Positions 17,832-27,694 of a DNA stretch of 64,000 nucleotides are shown here, in pieces. Numbering within the stretch: position 1 is the first letter of the stretch; each line of letters starts with the position of its first letter. The translations under genes were made by a program, and so were the position numbers. Under the pieces are notes generated by a model. The model worked only from the letters and a program-made list of their open reading frames with translations, did not search any database and had not been told where the DNA came from. The DNA is from an uncultured Pelagibacteraceae bacterium (GTDB taxonomy: Bacteria > Pseudomonadota > Alphaproteobacteria > Pelagibacterales > Pelagibacteraceae), in assembly GCA_902615715.1 (NCBI GenBank), contig CACMQA010000001.1:186001-250000 (forward strand). Reading direction: 5' to 3'.

Positions 17832-20395
17832 TTTCTTTTACCTTTTTTTTTAGTTTTATCGTATTCTTTTCTTTTTTCAATTAATATAAGCGCTTCTTCC
17901 ATTGTAAGTTCGTTTGGATCTTTTTCTTCTGGAATAGTTGCATTTAAAGACTTGTACTTAATATACGGTCCATATTGCCCCTTCATAATTCTAACAGGTT
18001 TTTTATCTTCAGGATGTTCTCCAAGGTCTTTAATTAGTGAAGAAGAAATCCTTCCTGGTTTAGCTTCAGCAATTAAAGTTATTGCACGATTAATTCCAAT
18101 TGAAAAAAGATCTTCAACATTTTCAAGTCTTGCAGATTTATTTTCACATTTTAGATACGGACCAAATCTTCCAGAGTTTAGAGTTATATCTTGTTTATTT
18201 TCCGGATGTTGTCCTAACACTTTAGGGAGAGAGCATAAATATTTTGCTTTATCTAAATCAACACTGTCCACATCAATACCTTTTGGAATTGATACATTTT
18301 TGAGATGTTCATTCTCATTTTTTTTCTTTCTACCTTTTTTCTTTTTTGTTTCTAATTCTTCTTTTTCTTTTTCATATTGCAAGTAGGGGCCAAATCTACC
18401 ATTCTTTAAATATATATCTTTACCTTTATCGTTTTGACCCAGTAATTTAGGCTCCGCTAAATTATATTGAGATGCAGCTTTAGCTTTAGATAAAGGTCTA
18501 GTAAATTTACATTCCGGATAATTTGAACAACCTATAAAAGCTCCACCTCTAAAACTATTCTTAAGACTAAGCTCTCCATTAGAACATATCTTACATTTTC
18601 GATCTATAGCGTCTTTATCATCCCTTTCAAAAATTAAAGCACCTAAACTTTCATTTAATAAGTCTAATACTTCTCTAGTTCTCTTTTCTTTAACTTTTCC
18701 AACGTTTTCGTAAAAGTCTTTCCAGAAATTATCTAAAACTTGAACCCATTCAATTTTACCACTAGTGATTTCATCTAGCTGATTTTCTAGGTCTGCAGTG
18801 AAATTATAATCAACGTATTTAGAGAATAATTTTTCTAAAAAAGCTGAAATTAACTTACCTCTATCAGTCGGATTAAACCTTTTATTAATTAATTCGACAT
18901 AATTTCTCGTTGATAATACTGAGATAATGCTAGCATAAGTAGAGGGTCTACCTATGCCTAATTCCTCCATCTTTTTCACTAAACTAGCCTCAGAGTATCG
19001 TGGTGGTGGATCTGTGAAATGTTGTTCATCATTAAGCTTAAGTATACTAATTTCCTCTCCAACTTTGACCTCAGGCAAAATATTCTTTGCATCTTCGTCA
19101 GTTTCTTGAACTTGGTAAACTTTAAGAAATCCATCAAATTTTACGACTGATCCGCTAGCTCTAAAATTAATCTTATTATCGTTTGAAGAAATAATTATTG
19201 TATTTCTATCAAACTCTGCTGGCGTCATTTGAGATGATAAGGCTCTACTCCAAATTAATTCATAAAGTTTAAATTGATCTGCATTTACATATTTTTTTAT
19301 ATCAGAAGGTTTCCTACTTATATTAGTCGGCCTAATTGCTTCATGAGCTTCTTGAGCGTTCTTTGCTTTTTTTCCCGTATAACTATTTGGTGCTTCTGGT
19401 AAATATTTATCGCCATAATCATCAGTAATAAATTTTCTAAAGTCATCAATTGCTTCTTTTGAAATATTAGTTCCATCTGTTCTCATATAAGTAATTAATC
19501 CGGTTGTTTCTCCCTCGATATCTACACCTTGATAAAGTCGTTGTGCAATTTGCATTGTTCTGGAAGCTCCAAAACCAAATCGTCCCGAAGCAGTCTGTTG
19601 TAAAGTTGATGTTGTAAAAGGTGCTAGGGGGTTTCGTCTAAACACTTTTGTATTCACATCAGCAATTTTAAATTTTGTTTTATTGATTACATTAACTGCT
19701 TTTTGTATTTCATCTTTATTTTTGAAAGAAAATTTTTCAATTTTTTCTCCATTAAATAAACTTAATTTTGAAAAAATATTTTTATTATCTTTGTTCGTAA
19801 AGTCGGATGTAAGAGTCCAGTATTCTTCTGGTTTAAATAATTCTATTTCTTTTTCTCTTTCAGTAATAAGTTTTAAGGCTACTGATTGAACTCTTCCTGC
19901 TGATTTTGATCCAGGTAATTTTGTCCAAAGGATTGGTGAGATATTAAATCCCACAAGATAGTCTAAGGCTCTTCGTGCTAGATAGGCTTCAACAAGAGGT
20001 AAATGAATTTCTCTTGGATTTTTAATAGCATCTAGAATTGCTTTCTTCGTAATCTCATTAAAAACAACACGTTCAAGATGTTTATCTTTTAATAACTTTT
20101 TTTTATCTAAAACCTCTTTAACATGCCATGCGATTGCTTCACCTTCACGATCAGGGTCTGTAGCTAAAATAATTTTATCAGAATCTTCAGCAGCATTAGT
20201 GATTTCTTTTAAATATTTTTTTGAAAAAGAGTCTATTTCCCACTCCATTTGAAATTTATTTTCAGGATCTACAGATCCATTTTTGGAAGGAAGATCTCTT
20301 ATGTGCCCATAACTAGCTAAAACTAAATAATCTTTACCTAGATATTTATTTATTGTTTTTGCTTTTGCTGGACTTTCAACAATTACTAAATTCAT
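17828..20395 (-). CDS. topA: DNA topoisomerase I
   Basis: This type IA topoisomerase relaxes negative supercoils. The chosen ATG at 20395 gives MNLVIVESPAKAKTINKYLG, the usual start; the frame stays open to a TTG at 20431, but that TTG is part of a TTGACA promoter-like box. The product is 855 residues. The Toprim motif is ILATDPDREGEAIAWH, and catalytic Tyr303 is in GLITYMRTDG. A C4 zinc ribbon (RKCKIC...GCSNYPECKF) and further repeated C-terminal ribbon-like modules (FGPYL / YGPYIKY) follow. dprA, a frequent neighbour, is not between plsY and topA. Confidence 0.95.
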   Translation of the reverse strand: MNLVIVESPAKAKTINKYLGKDYLVLASYGHIRDLPSKNGSVDPENKFQMEWEIDSFSKKYLKEITNAAEDSDKIILATDPDREGEAIAWHVKEVLDKKKLLKDKHLERVVFNEITKKAILDAIKNPREIHLPLVEAYLARRALDYLVGFNISPILWTKLPGSKSAGRVQSVALKLITEREKEIELFKPEEYWTLTSDFTNKDNKNIFSKLSLFNGEKIEKFSFKNKDEIQKAVNVINKTKFKIADVNTKVFRRNPLAPFTTSTLQQTASGRFGFGASRTMQIAQRLYQGVDIEGETTGLITYMRTDGTNISKEAIDDFRKFITDDYGDKYLPEAPNSYTGKKAKNAQEAHEAIRPTNISRKPSDIKKYVNADQFKLYELIWSRALSSQMTPAEFDRNTIIISSNDNKINFRASGSVVKFDGFLKVYQVQETDEDAKNILPEVKVGEEISILKLNDEQHFTDPPPRYSEASLVKKMEELGIGRPSTYASIISVLSTRNYVELINKRFNPTDRGKLISAFLEKLFSKYVDYNFTADLENQLDEITSGKIEWVQVLDNFWKDFYENVGKVKEKRTREVLDLLNESLGALIFERDDKDAIDRKCKICSNGELSLKNSFRGGAFIGCSNYPECKFTRPLSKAKAASQYNLAEPKLLGQNDKGKDIYLKNGRFGPYLQYEKEKEELETKKKKGRKKKNENEHLKNVSIPKGIDVDSVDLDKAKYLCSLPKVLGQHPENKQDITLNSGRFGPYLKCENKSARLENVEDLFSIGINRAITLIAEAKPGRISSSLIKDLGEHPEDKKPVRIMKGQYGPYIKYKSLNATIPEEKDPNELTMEEALILIEKRKEYDKTKKKGKRK

Positions 20396-20431
20396 TATTC
20401 GTTTATTTTCAAAATTAAACGAATTTGTCAA
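20396..20431 (-). promoter_or_regulatory. topA promoter-like box and 9-bp inverted repeat
   Basis: On the minus strand, TTGACA (20431 to 20426) is followed by a perfect 9-base inverted repeat whose arms lie at + strand 20397-20405 (ATTCGTTTA) and 20416-20424 (TAAACGAAT), ten bases apart. With one bulged A the stem extends by four more A-T pairs. The repeat ends one base before the topA ATG and covers the spacer and -10 region (AAATAA), so it could be an operator or an RNA hairpin at the start of a nearly leaderless mRNA. The function is inferred. Confidence 0.5.
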
Positions 20432-20463
20432 ATCTATTTTTTAAAAACTAGAAAAGACAACAC

Positions 20464-21042
20464 TTATAACTTAATTTTATTTTCTTCAGAATTTTTTAAT
20501 CGAACTATATTTTCTCGATGTGTGTAAACGATAATTATGAAAAAAATAAAAAGTATTAAAGAAAAATTATTAATAAAAAAATATGAATAAACAAAAACAA
20601 TTAGAGATGAAACGATCGAAGATAATGATGCGTATCTAAATAAAAAAGATAAAACAAGCCAAGTAATTCCAAAAATTAGAAAAAATTTATATGAAAGTGC
20701 TAATATAACGCCTAGATAAGTTGCAACTCCTTTGCCTCCTTTAAATTTTAACCAAACAGGAAAAATATGTCCGATAAAACAAATCAAAGCAGAATATGAA
20801 ATTAGATTTTCAAAATAAGTAAATGTTATGATGATAGAAAAATATCCTTTTAGCAAGTCAAGCATAAGGGTAGTAGCAGCTAGAGATTTTTTTCCAGTTC
20901 TTAATACATTTGTCGTTCCAATATTGCCTGACCCTACTTTTCTAATATCTTTTTTTAAAAAAATTTTTGTTAAAACTAATCCAAAAGGAATTGATCCTAA
21001 TAAATAAGAATACACTGCAACTATTATTAAATTTATATCCAT
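20464..21042 (-). CDS. plsY: Acyl-phosphate:glycerol-3-phosphate acyltransferase PlsY
   Basis: This inner-membrane enzyme acylates glycerol 3-phosphate from acyl-phosphate, the first step of phospholipid synthesis; PlsX at 56107 supplies the donor. The product is 192 residues with about five membrane helices. Family loops are visible: GSGNIGTTNVLRTGKK (about residues 37-52) and FPVWLKFKGGKGVATYLG (about 93-110). It overlaps the upstream dihydroorotase-like gene by one base (TAATG). Confidence 0.95.
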   Translation of the reverse strand: MDINLIIVAVYSYLLGSIPFGLVLTKIFLKKDIRKVGSGNIGTTNVLRTGKKSLAATTLMLDLLKGYFSIIITFTYFENLISYSALICFIGHIFPVWLKFKGGKGVATYLGVILALSYKFFLIFGITWLVLSFLFRYASLSSIVSSLIVFVYSYFFINNFSLILFIFFIIIVYTHRENIVRLKNSEENKIKL

Positions 21043-22331
21043 TATTTTGAGTAAACTAGTTCACCGTTAAGATAAGTCATTAAAATCTTTCCTTGGAGAT
21101 TTCTATTTTCTATGGCTGTATTTTTTGATTTAGATTTTAGTTTATCAGCATTTACTTTCCATGGAGCTTCTAAATCAAATATACAAATATCTCCATCTGA
21201 TCCTTTTACCAAAGTTCCTTTTTTAATATTCAATATTTTAGCAGGATTGATGGTTAAGGTTTCTATTATTTTATTTAGAGGAAGAGTTTCATTATGATAC
21301 ATTTCTAAAGAAAGAGGCAGAAGGGTCTCTACACCAATAGCGCCAGTAGCAGCTTGTGAGAATGGTAATCTTTTGCTTTCTTCATCCTCAGGTAAATGAT
21401 CTGAAACTATTACATCTATTAGCCCATCTTTGATGCCTTGAACAAGTGATAATCTATCTTCTTCAAGCCTAAGGGGAGGAGATAATTTTAAAAAAGTCTT
21501 AAATTCACCAATATCATTTTCATTTAGTGATAAATTATTAATTGAGACACCTACGCTAAATTTTTTACCATTATTTTTATTTTTTCTAATAACATCTAAA
21601 GATTGTTTAGATGAAATTTGATTTATGTGATATCTACATGGATATTCACTAAGTAAACTTAAGTCTCTTTCAATTATTATTTTTTCAGCTAGAGCTGATA
21701 CACCTTGTAGCCCAAGTCTTGTAGCTATTTCTCCGTCGTTGATGCAAGCGTTTTTTGATAACTCATAGTCTTCTGCATGTTGCATTATCAAAACCCCAAT
21801 ATCAGAAGCATAATCCATTATCCTAGACATTAGCTCTGTATTTTGAATAGTTTTATTAACATCGCTAAAGCCAATTATTCCTCTACCAGAGAGTAAACCA
21901 AACTCAGTCATCAGCTTACCTTCGCATTGTTTAGTTATTGAAGCACAAGGAAAAAGGTTAACATTAGCTTTGTCTCTTCCTCTTCTAATAATGAAATCAA
22001 CCATTGAAACGTTATCAATAATGGGTTTCGTATTAGGCATAGTTACTATAGATGTAACTCCTCCAGCTAAAGCTGCTTGGCTAAGAGTTCTAAAGTTTTC
22101 CTTATATTCATATCCTGGCTCGCCTACAAAAGCCTTCATATCTACTAACCCTGGAATTAAAATATTGTCTTTTAAATCAATTATCTCAGCATCTTTATTA
22201 GCGTCAGTTTTTTTTACATTTTTTCCTATAGCTTTTACTTTTCCTTTATCATTTAAAATTAAAGAGCCTTTCTCATCCATGCTTTGTGATGGATCTATAA
22301 TTCTTGCATTAATAAAAATTTTTTCTTTCAT
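21042..22331 (-). CDS. Dihydroorotase-like protein lacking metal ligands (PyrC'/PyrX type)
   Basis: The 429-residue product has the amidohydrolase fold of type I dihydroorotase (IDLKDNILIPGLVDM, MPNTKP, SDHLPE). The HxH metal pair that follows GLVDM in active enzymes is replaced by Lys66-Ala67-Phe68. The later HxxH-S motif reads YHINQIS, with Gln238 for His, and the His after SDHxP is Glu. His185 and the Asp of SDHL remain. It is therefore probably non-catalytic, like the PyrC' subunit that assembles with aspartate carbamoyltransferase in Pseudomonas. The adjacent pyrB supports this. An active dihydroorotase should be encoded elsewhere. Confidence 0.88.
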   Translation of the reverse strand: MKEKIFINARIIDPSQSMDEKGSLILNDKGKVKAIGKNVKKTDANKDAEIIDLKDNILIPGLVDMKAFVGEPGYEYKENFRTLSQAALAGGVTSIVTMPNTKPIIDNVSMVDFIIRRGRDKANVNLFPCASITKQCEGKLMTEFGLLSGRGIIGFSDVNKTIQNTELMSRIMDYASDIGVLIMQHAEDYELSKNACINDGEIATRLGLQGVSALAEKIIIERDLSLLSEYPCRYHINQISSKQSLDVIRKNKNNGKKFSVGVSINNLSLNENDIGEFKTFLKLSPPLRLEEDRLSLVQGIKDGLIDVIVSDHLPEDEESKRLPFSQAATGAIGVETLLPLSLEMYHNETLPLNKIIETLTINPAKILNIKKGTLVKGSDGDICIFDLEAPWKVNADKLKSKSKNTAIENRNLQGKILMTYLNGELVYSK

Positions 22332-23276
22332 TTATTTACAATACTTTTTTAAACAAGCCATTCTTACTGCTACACCTAATTCAACTTGCTCTTTAACTAA
22401 ACTAACGTTTATGTCGTCTGCAAGTTTTGTATCTATTTCTACTCCTCTATTCATTGGACCGGGATGCATAATCAGTGCATCTTTTTTTGCAAATTTTAAT
22501 TTTTCTGGAGTTAAACCGTAAAATTCATAATATTCTCTTTTTGAAGGTAAGAATGAACCCTGCATTCTTTCATTTTGCAATCTTAACATCATTACAATAT
22601 CGCAACCTTCAAGACCCTTCTTCATATCTGTAAAAGACTTTACTCCCATTCTATCAATTGATTTTGGCATTAATGTTTTAGGTGCTATTACATTTACTTC
22701 AGCACCTAACATGTTCATTAAATAAATATTTGATCTAGCTACTCTTGAGTGAAGTATGTCACCACAAATTGCTATCTTCAGTCCTTCAATCTTACCTTTT
22801 CTGTTAATTATTGTTAAAGCGTCAAGTAAAGCTTGAGTAGGGTGTTCTCTTCTTCCATCACCAGCATTTATAACTGCACAATTAACTTTTTGAGATAATA
22901 AATTTGGTGCACCAGAGTCTTGATGTCTAATTACAATTAAGTCAGGGTGCATCGCGTTTAAAGTCATTGCTGTATCAATTAAAGTTTCACCTTTTTTAAG
23001 TGCTGAGTTGTCCATGTTCATAGACATTACATCTGCACCTAATCTTTTACCTGCTAGATCAAACGAACTTTGAGTTCTTGTGGATGGTTCAAAAAATAAA
23101 TTAATTTGAGTTTTTCCTCTTAGAACATCTAATTTTTTTGAGCTACTTCTGTTTAATTCAATAAATTTTTTTGCTTCATCTAATATTGCTTTAGCTTCTA
23201 ATATCGAAAGGCTTTGAATACCAAGAAGATGTTTGGGAGAGTTTTTAATAGCTGTATTGTTTTTCTTAACTGCCAT
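22332..23276 (-). CDS. pyrB: Aspartate carbamoyltransferase catalytic subunit
   Basis: The product makes carbamoyl-aspartate in pyrimidine synthesis. The ATG at 23276 gives 314 residues; the frame extends three codons to a TTG with no advantage. Carbamoyl-phosphate loop [11 protein letters not shown] carries Ser65-Thr66-Arg67-Thr68. [14 protein letters not shown] and MHPGPMNRG are also intact. No regulatory pyrI is present. The downstream gene is the metal-less dihydroorotase homologue, abutting with no spacer, the arrangement seen for PyrB-PyrC' complexes. Confidence 0.95.
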   Translation of the reverse strand: MAVKKNNTAIKNSPKHLLGIQSLSILEAKAILDEAKKFIELNRSSSKKLDVLRGKTQINLFFEPSTRTQSSFDLAGKRLGADVMSMNMDNSALKKGETLIDTAMTLNAMHPDLIVIRHQDSGAPNLLSQKVNCAVINAGDGRREHPTQALLDALTIINRKGKIEGLKIAICGDILHSRVARSNIYLMNMLGAEVNVIAPKTLMPKSIDRMGVKSFTDMKKGLEGCDIVMMLRLQNERMQGSFLPSKREYYEFYGLTPEKLKFAKKDALIMHPGPMNRGVEIDTKLADDINVSLVKEQVELGVAVRMACLKKYCK

Positions 23277-23311
23277 TAAAATCAACTCTATAGGCGTTTT
23301 ATAGTATCAGA

Positions 23312-23776
23312 TCAAGTATTTTCTTTAGTTAAGTAGTCCAAGGCTCCTTGAAGTATAAATTGTGCAGAATTCTCATCTAATTTGCTTATTTTTTTTGACG
23401 TATTTGATGCTAAATCATTGGATAAATTGAACGCTCCCTGACTTGATAATCTTTCATCCCATAAAGTGACATTTTCAGTAACATCTTTTGATAGATTAAT
23501 AGCTAAATCTTTAGCTGATTGCGACGATTGACTAGATGATCCGTCCATATTGATTGGATTGCCAACAACTATACCTTTAATCTGATTTTCATTAAAAATC
23601 ATTATTATTTCTTTGAGAAATTCAGAATATTTATTTTTTATTAAAGTTGTATAAGGAGTTGCAATAATTTTATTTTCATCAGAAATGGCTATACCAACAC
23701 GTTTTCTACCCGGGTCAATTCCCATTAACCTAGACTTTTTATCGAGTTTTTTCTTAAATTCTTCAATATCAAGCAT
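23312..23776 (-). CDS. ruvX: Putative pre-16S rRNA nuclease / Holliday-junction-resolvase-like YqgF
   Basis: The 154-residue product shows the RNase H-like fold of YqgF. MGIDPGRKRVGIAISD (about residues 18-33) holds the first catalytic Asp, VVGNPINMDGSSS follows, and DERLSS the later acidic residue. E. coli YqgF helps mature the 5' end of 16S rRNA. It reads away from gatC across a 51-base gap and is upstream of pyrB with a 35-base spacer. Confidence 0.9.
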   Translation of the reverse strand: MLDIEEFKKKLDKKSRLMGIDPGRKRVGIAISDENKIIATPYTTLIKNKYSEFLKEIIMIFNENQIKGIVVGNPINMDGSSSQSSQSAKDLAINLSKDVTENVTLWDERLSSQGAFNLSNDLASNTSKKISKLDENSAQFILQGALDYLTKENT

Positions 23777-23789
23777 GAAATTTACCTAA

Positions 23790-23828
23790 TTTGTGATAAA
23801 ACACATTTAAATTAACTTATTTCACAAA
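23790..23828. repeat. Inverted repeat TTTGTGA/TCACAAA upstream of gatC
   Basis: TTTGTGA at 23790-23796 and TCACAAA at 23822-23828 are perfect 7-base inverted arms 25 bases apart in the ruvX-gatC divergent gap. The right arm ends in the A of the gatC ATG. The spacing is wide for a protein site. A long-looped RNA hairpin at the gatC start, or chance in AT-rich DNA, are both possible. Confidence 0.3.
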
Positions 23829-24115
23829 TGTCCCTAGATAAAGAAAAAATTAAACATGTTGCAAAATTAGCTCGAATTTCAGTTGATGAAGCCAAAGTTG
23901 AGAGTCTAACAAAAGATTTAAACTCTATTTTTAAGTTTATAGAGCAATTAAATGAACTAAATACAGATAAAGTTGAACCATTAACTTCTATACTTAATCA
24001 GTCATTAAGATCGAGAAAAGATGAAATTAGTGATGGTAAGATTAGAGAGAAAATTCTGAAAAATTCTCCTAAAGAAAACGAAGAATTTTTTGTAGTACCT
24101 AAGGTGGTGGAGTAA
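23828..24115 (+). CDS. gatC: Asp-tRNA(Asn)/Glu-tRNA(Gln) amidotransferase subunit C
   Basis: The 95-residue helper subunit of GatCAB starts [20 protein letters not shown] and has the [20 protein letters not shown] segment (about residues 56-75), both usual in GatC. The complex converts misacylated Glu-tRNA(Gln), and in some species Asp-tRNA(Asn), to the correct amide. It opens the three-gene run gatC-gatA-gatB and joins gatA through TAATG. Confidence 0.95.
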   Translation: MSLDKEKIKHVAKLARISVDEAKVESLTKDLNSIFKFIEQLNELNTDKVEPLTSILNQSLRSRKDEISDGKIREKILKNSPKENEEFFVVPKVVE

Positions 24116-25572
24116 TGGCTGATATTACAAATCAAAGTCTAAATGAAATTATAGAAAACGTAAAAACGAAAAAAGTCTCATCTACAGAATTAATTAAAGC
24201 ATATGTAAAAAATATTGAAAGTGCAAAAAAGTTAAATGCATTTGTTACTACAACATTTGATCAAGCTTTAGATAAGGCAAAACAATTTGATAATAAACCA
24301 AATTTTGATCAATTACTTCCTGGAATACCTTTAGCTGTAAAAGATTTATTTTGTACAGAAAATACAAAAACAACTGCTGGAAGTAATATTTTAAATAATT
24401 TTATTCCATCTTATGAGTCAACAGTTACAAAAAATTTATGGAACCATGGGTCTTTTCTTTTAGGAAAATTAAATTGTGATGAGTTTGCAATGGGCTCTTC
24501 TAATGAAACAAGTCATTATGGAAATGTAATTAATCCAGTAGGAGATCAATTAGTACCTGGCGGCTCATCTGGAGGATCCTCATCTGCTTTAGCTGCTGAC
24601 TTAACTCCAGCTACAATTGGAACAGATACAGGTGGATCAATAAGACAACCAGCTTCTTTCACAGGCACAGTAGGTTTAAAACCAACTTATGGTTTATGTT
24701 CTAGATGGGGCATCGTAGCTTTTGCATCTTCTTTAGATCAAGCTGGTCCAATGACAAAAACTATTAAAGACTGTGCAATTATGTTGGAGGCCATGTCTGG
24801 GTTTGACGAAAAAGATTCTACTTCAATAAATAAAAAGAAAGAACAATATTCAAAAAATTTAAAAGATAATATTAAAGGTTTAAAAATTGGAATTCCAAAA
24901 GAATATCGTGTTGACAATATGCCTAAAGAAGTTGATGAACTCTGGGAAAAAGGAAAAAAGATATTAAAAGATCTTGGCGCACAATTAATTGATATTTCAT
25001 TGCCTCATACAAAATATGCTTTACCTACTTATTATATAGTTGCTCCAGCTGAAGCTTCGTCTAATTTAGCCAGATATGATGGAGTTAGATACGGTTATAG
25101 ATCAAAACAAGGAAAAGATTTAATTGAGATGTATGAAAAAACTCGGTCTGAAGGTTTTGGAGATGAGGTTAAACGTAGAATATTAATTGGAACTTATGTT
25201 CTTTCATCAGGTTATTATGATGCTTATTATCTTAAAGCACAAAAAGTTAGACAACTAATTAAAAAAGATTTTGATGATAGTTTTAAAAAAATAGATGCTA
25301 TTCTTACACCATCAACACCAAGTTCTGCATTCAAAATAGGAGAAAAAACAAATGATCCTGTTTCTATGTATTTGAATGATATTTTTACTGTACCTGTAAA
25401 TTTAGCTGGTCTACCAGCTTTATCAATGCCTGCAGGTGTTGATAAGCAAGGTCATCCTTTAGGTTTACAGCTTATTGGCAAAGCATTAGACGAGCAAAAA
25501 ATTCTTAACATTGGTTATGCATTTGAAAAAAACTGTGGTTTTAAAAATAAAATTAAAAAGTGGTGGTCATGA
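24115..25572 (+). CDS. gatA: Asp-tRNA(Asn)/Glu-tRNA(Gln) amidotransferase subunit A
   Basis: This is the glutaminase subunit of the amidase-signature family, 485 residues. The Ser-cisSer-Lys triad maps to Lys76 (PLAVKDLF), Ser151 (GGSSGGSS) and Ser175 ([10 protein letters not shown]). It releases ammonia from glutamine and passes it to GatB. Length and motifs are normal. The stop overlaps the gatB ATG by four bases. Confidence 0.96.
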   Translation: MADITNQSLNEIIENVKTKKVSSTELIKAYVKNIESAKKLNAFVTTTFDQALDKAKQFDNKPNFDQLLPGIPLAVKDLFCTENTKTTAGSNILNNFIPSYESTVTKNLWNHGSFLLGKLNCDEFAMGSSNETSHYGNVINPVGDQLVPGGSSGGSSSALAADLTPATIGTDTGGSIRQPASFTGTVGLKPTYGLCSRWGIVAFASSLDQAGPMTKTIKDCAIMLEAMSGFDEKDSTSINKKKEQYSKNLKDNIKGLKIGIPKEYRVDNMPKEVDELWEKGKKILKDLGAQLIDISLPHTKYALPTYYIVAPAEASSNLARYDGVRYGYRSKQGKDLIEMYEKTRSEGFGDEVKRRILIGTYVLSSGYYDAYYLKAQKVRQLIKKDFDDSFKKIDAILTPSTPSSAFKIGEKTNDPVSMYLNDIFTVPVNLAGLPALSMPAGVDKQGHPLGLQLIGKALDEQKILNIGYAFEKNCGFKNKIKKWWS

Positions 25573-27038
25573 GCAAAGAAAAATTTGATTATTTTATTAA
25601 GGGAGAAAAAGAGAAATATGAAGTTGTGATAGGGCTTGAAGTTCATGCTCAAGTTTTATCTAAATCCAAACTTTTTTCTGGGTCATCAACTAAATTTGGC
25701 GCTGATCCTAATAACCAGGTGAGTTTGATTGACTCTGCTTTTCCAGGAATGTTACCGGTCATCAATGAAGAATGTGTTAAGCAAGCAGTAAGAACTGGCC
25801 TAGGTTTAAATGCAAAAATAAATAATTACTCAGTTTTTGATAGGAAAAATTACTTCTATGCAGATTTACCTCAAGGCTATCAAATATCTCAGTATAAGAA
25901 TCCTATCGTAGGAGAAGGCAAAGTTTTATTGGATATGCCTTATGGATCAAAAGAAATTGGCATAGAGAGACTTCATCTCGAGCAAGATGCGGGTAAAAGC
26001 ATTCATGATATGGATCCATCTAACACTTACGTAGATTTAAATCGTTCAGGAATTGCTTTAATGGAAATAGTCAGCAAACCAGATCTTAGATCACCAGATG
26101 AGGTTAATGCTTACATAAAAAAATTAAGATCAATCATGAGATATTTAGGAACCTGTGATGGAAATATGCAAGAAGGATCACTTAGAGCTGATGTAAATGT
26201 ATCGGTTAGAAAAGAAGGTGATAAAAATTTTGGAACACGTTGTGAAATTAAAAATGTAAATTCTATAAAATTTATGCAGATGGCAATAGAATATGAAGCT
26301 GCAAGACAAGTTGAACTAATAGAAAATGGTAAAGAAATAGACCAAGAAACAAGGCTTTTTGACATAAAAAAAAATGAAACAAGATCAATGAGATCTAAAG
26401 AAGATGCGCATGATTATAGATATTTTCCTGATCCTGATCTTCTACCTTTAAAGTTAGAACAAAAATTAATTGATGACTTAAAAAAATCTCTTCCAGAGCT
26501 TCCTGACAAAAAAAAAGAAAGATTTATAAAAGAGTATGGACTTAATGCATATGAAGCTAATGTTTTAGTATCTGAAAAAGAAATATCAGACTATTACGAA
26601 GAAGTTGCAAAATTATCTGATAAAAAACTTGCTGCTACTTGGATGATGGGGGATTTATTTGCAATGTTAAATGATAAGGGGCTTGATATATCAAAATCAC
26701 CTGTATCAGCAAAACATTTCGCAGAATTAGTTCAAGCAATTAAATCTGGAGAAATTTCAGGAAGAATAGCGAAAGAAGTTTTTGAAATAATGCTTGAAAC
26801 AGGTGACAACCCTAAAAAAATAATTGAGTCAAAAGGTTTAAAACAACAGAGTGACCCGAAAGAATTAGAAAAAATGATCAATGAGATTTTAGCTAAGAAT
26901 AAAGATAAAGTTGATCAATATAAATCTGGAAAAGAAAAATTATTTGGTTTTTTTGTTGGCCAAGTAATGAAGTCTTCCGGAGGGAAAGCAAATCCCCAAT
27001 TAACAAACGAGATTTTAAAAAAACTTTTAAAGGGCTAA
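25569..27038 (+). CDS. gatB: Asp-tRNA(Asn)/Glu-tRNA(Gln) amidotransferase subunit B
   Basis: This is the kinase/transamidase subunit. The ATG at 25569 (489 residues) is preferred over the GTG at 25560 because it forms the usual ATGA overlap with gatA. Signature regions are [14 protein letters not shown] near the start, [11 protein letters not shown] and [11 protein letters not shown], followed by the C-terminal helical YqeY-like tRNA-binding tail (about 330-489). The full GatCAB set implies indirect Gln-tRNA synthesis, usual in alphaproteobacteria. Confidence 0.96.
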   Translation: MSKEKFDYFIKGEKEKYEVVIGLEVHAQVLSKSKLFSGSSTKFGADPNNQVSLIDSAFPGMLPVINEECVKQAVRTGLGLNAKINNYSVFDRKNYFYADLPQGYQISQYKNPIVGEGKVLLDMPYGSKEIGIERLHLEQDAGKSIHDMDPSNTYVDLNRSGIALMEIVSKPDLRSPDEVNAYIKKLRSIMRYLGTCDGNMQEGSLRADVNVSVRKEGDKNFGTRCEIKNVNSIKFMQMAIEYEAARQVELIENGKEIDQETRLFDIKKNETRSMRSKEDAHDYRYFPDPDLLPLKLEQKLIDDLKKSLPELPDKKKERFIKEYGLNAYEANVLVSEKEISDYYEEVAKLSDKKLAATWMMGDLFAMLNDKGLDISKSPVSAKHFAELVQAIKSGEISGRIAKEVFEIMLETGDNPKKIIESKGLKQQSDPKELEKMINEILAKNKDKVDQYKSGKEKLFGFFVGQVMKSSGGKANPQLTNEILKKLLKG

Positions 27039-27040
27039 TT

Positions 27041-27694
27041 ATGCCTAAAAAATTAGATTTAACCGACAATCTTGAAAAATATATCATTAAGCATTCTGAA
27101 AATCTGACCGAAACACAAAAAGAAATCTTAGATTACAACTTTAACCTTGGTGAACAAAAAAAATTACAAATATCTATTTCACAAGCGCAATTTCTTCAAA
27201 CATTAATTAAGATATCTAATATCAAAAAAGTTTTAGAAATTGGAAGTTTTACAGGTTTTAGTGCTTTATCAATGGCCTTATCTTTACCTGATGATGGATC
27301 TTTAATTAGCTTAGATAAAAACTCTGAATTTAGTAAAAAAGCAAAATCTTTTTATGATAAGGCTAATGAAAACAAGATTACACAAATTATAAAGCCAGCA
27401 CTTGAGAGTTTGAAAGAATTAGAAAATTCTAAACAAAAATTTGATTTGGTTTTTATTGATGCCGATAAAGAAAATTATATGAATTATTATGAAAAAAGTA
27501 TTGAATTGATCGGTAAAAATGGACTGATTATAATTGATAATGTTTTATGGCATGGTGAAGTAGCTGATAAATCAAAAAATGATAAATTCACCAATAGCAT
27601 CAGAGAATTTAACAAACATGTAAAAGAAGATAACAGAGTGATAAAAAATATCATTCCCATTGGTGATGGATTAACAATTTGCATTAAAAAATAA
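27041..27694 (+). CDS. SAM-dependent O-methyltransferase (class I, CCoAOMT-like)
   Basis: The 217-residue product has the methyltransferase-3 family motifs. SAM-binding VLEIGSFTGFSALSMAL is at about residues 66-82, FDLVFIDADKENYMNYYE at about 136-153, and IIIDNVLWHGEVAD at about 164-177 with the metal-binding Asp/Asn residues. Homologues methylate catechol-like oxygens; the bacterial substrate is not known. It follows gatB by two bases and joins trhO through TAATG. Confidence 0.85.
   Translation: MPKKLDLTDNLEKYIIKHSENLTETQKEILDYNFNLGEQKKLQISISQAQFLQTLIKISNIKKVLEIGSFTGFSALSMALSLPDDGSLISLDKNSEFSKKAKSFYDKANENKITQIIKPALESLKELENSKQKFDLVFIDADKENYMNYYEKSIELIGKNGLIIIDNVLWHGEVADKSKNDKFTNSIREFNKHVKEDNRVIKNIIPIGDGLTICIKK

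Noticed and set aside
17952-18386. 144-codon open frame on the plus strand inside topA
   Set aside because: It is antisense to a conserved gene, hydrophobic and Phe/Ser-rich as expected for a reverse-complement shadow of Lys/Glu-rich coding sequence. The same holds for the other antisense frames, for example at 13815-14153, 21970-22521, 32468-32857, 40070-40630 and 48219-48569.
20396-20431. TTG-initiated 12-residue N-terminal extension of topA
   Set aside because: The TTG is the first part of a TTGACA promoter-like box, the extension covers an inverted repeat, and the ATG at 20395 gives the conserved MNLVIVESPAKAKT start.
23277-23285. TTG start three codons upstream for pyrB
   Set aside because: It adds only MIL before an ATG with no family support; the ATG at 23276 is simpler.
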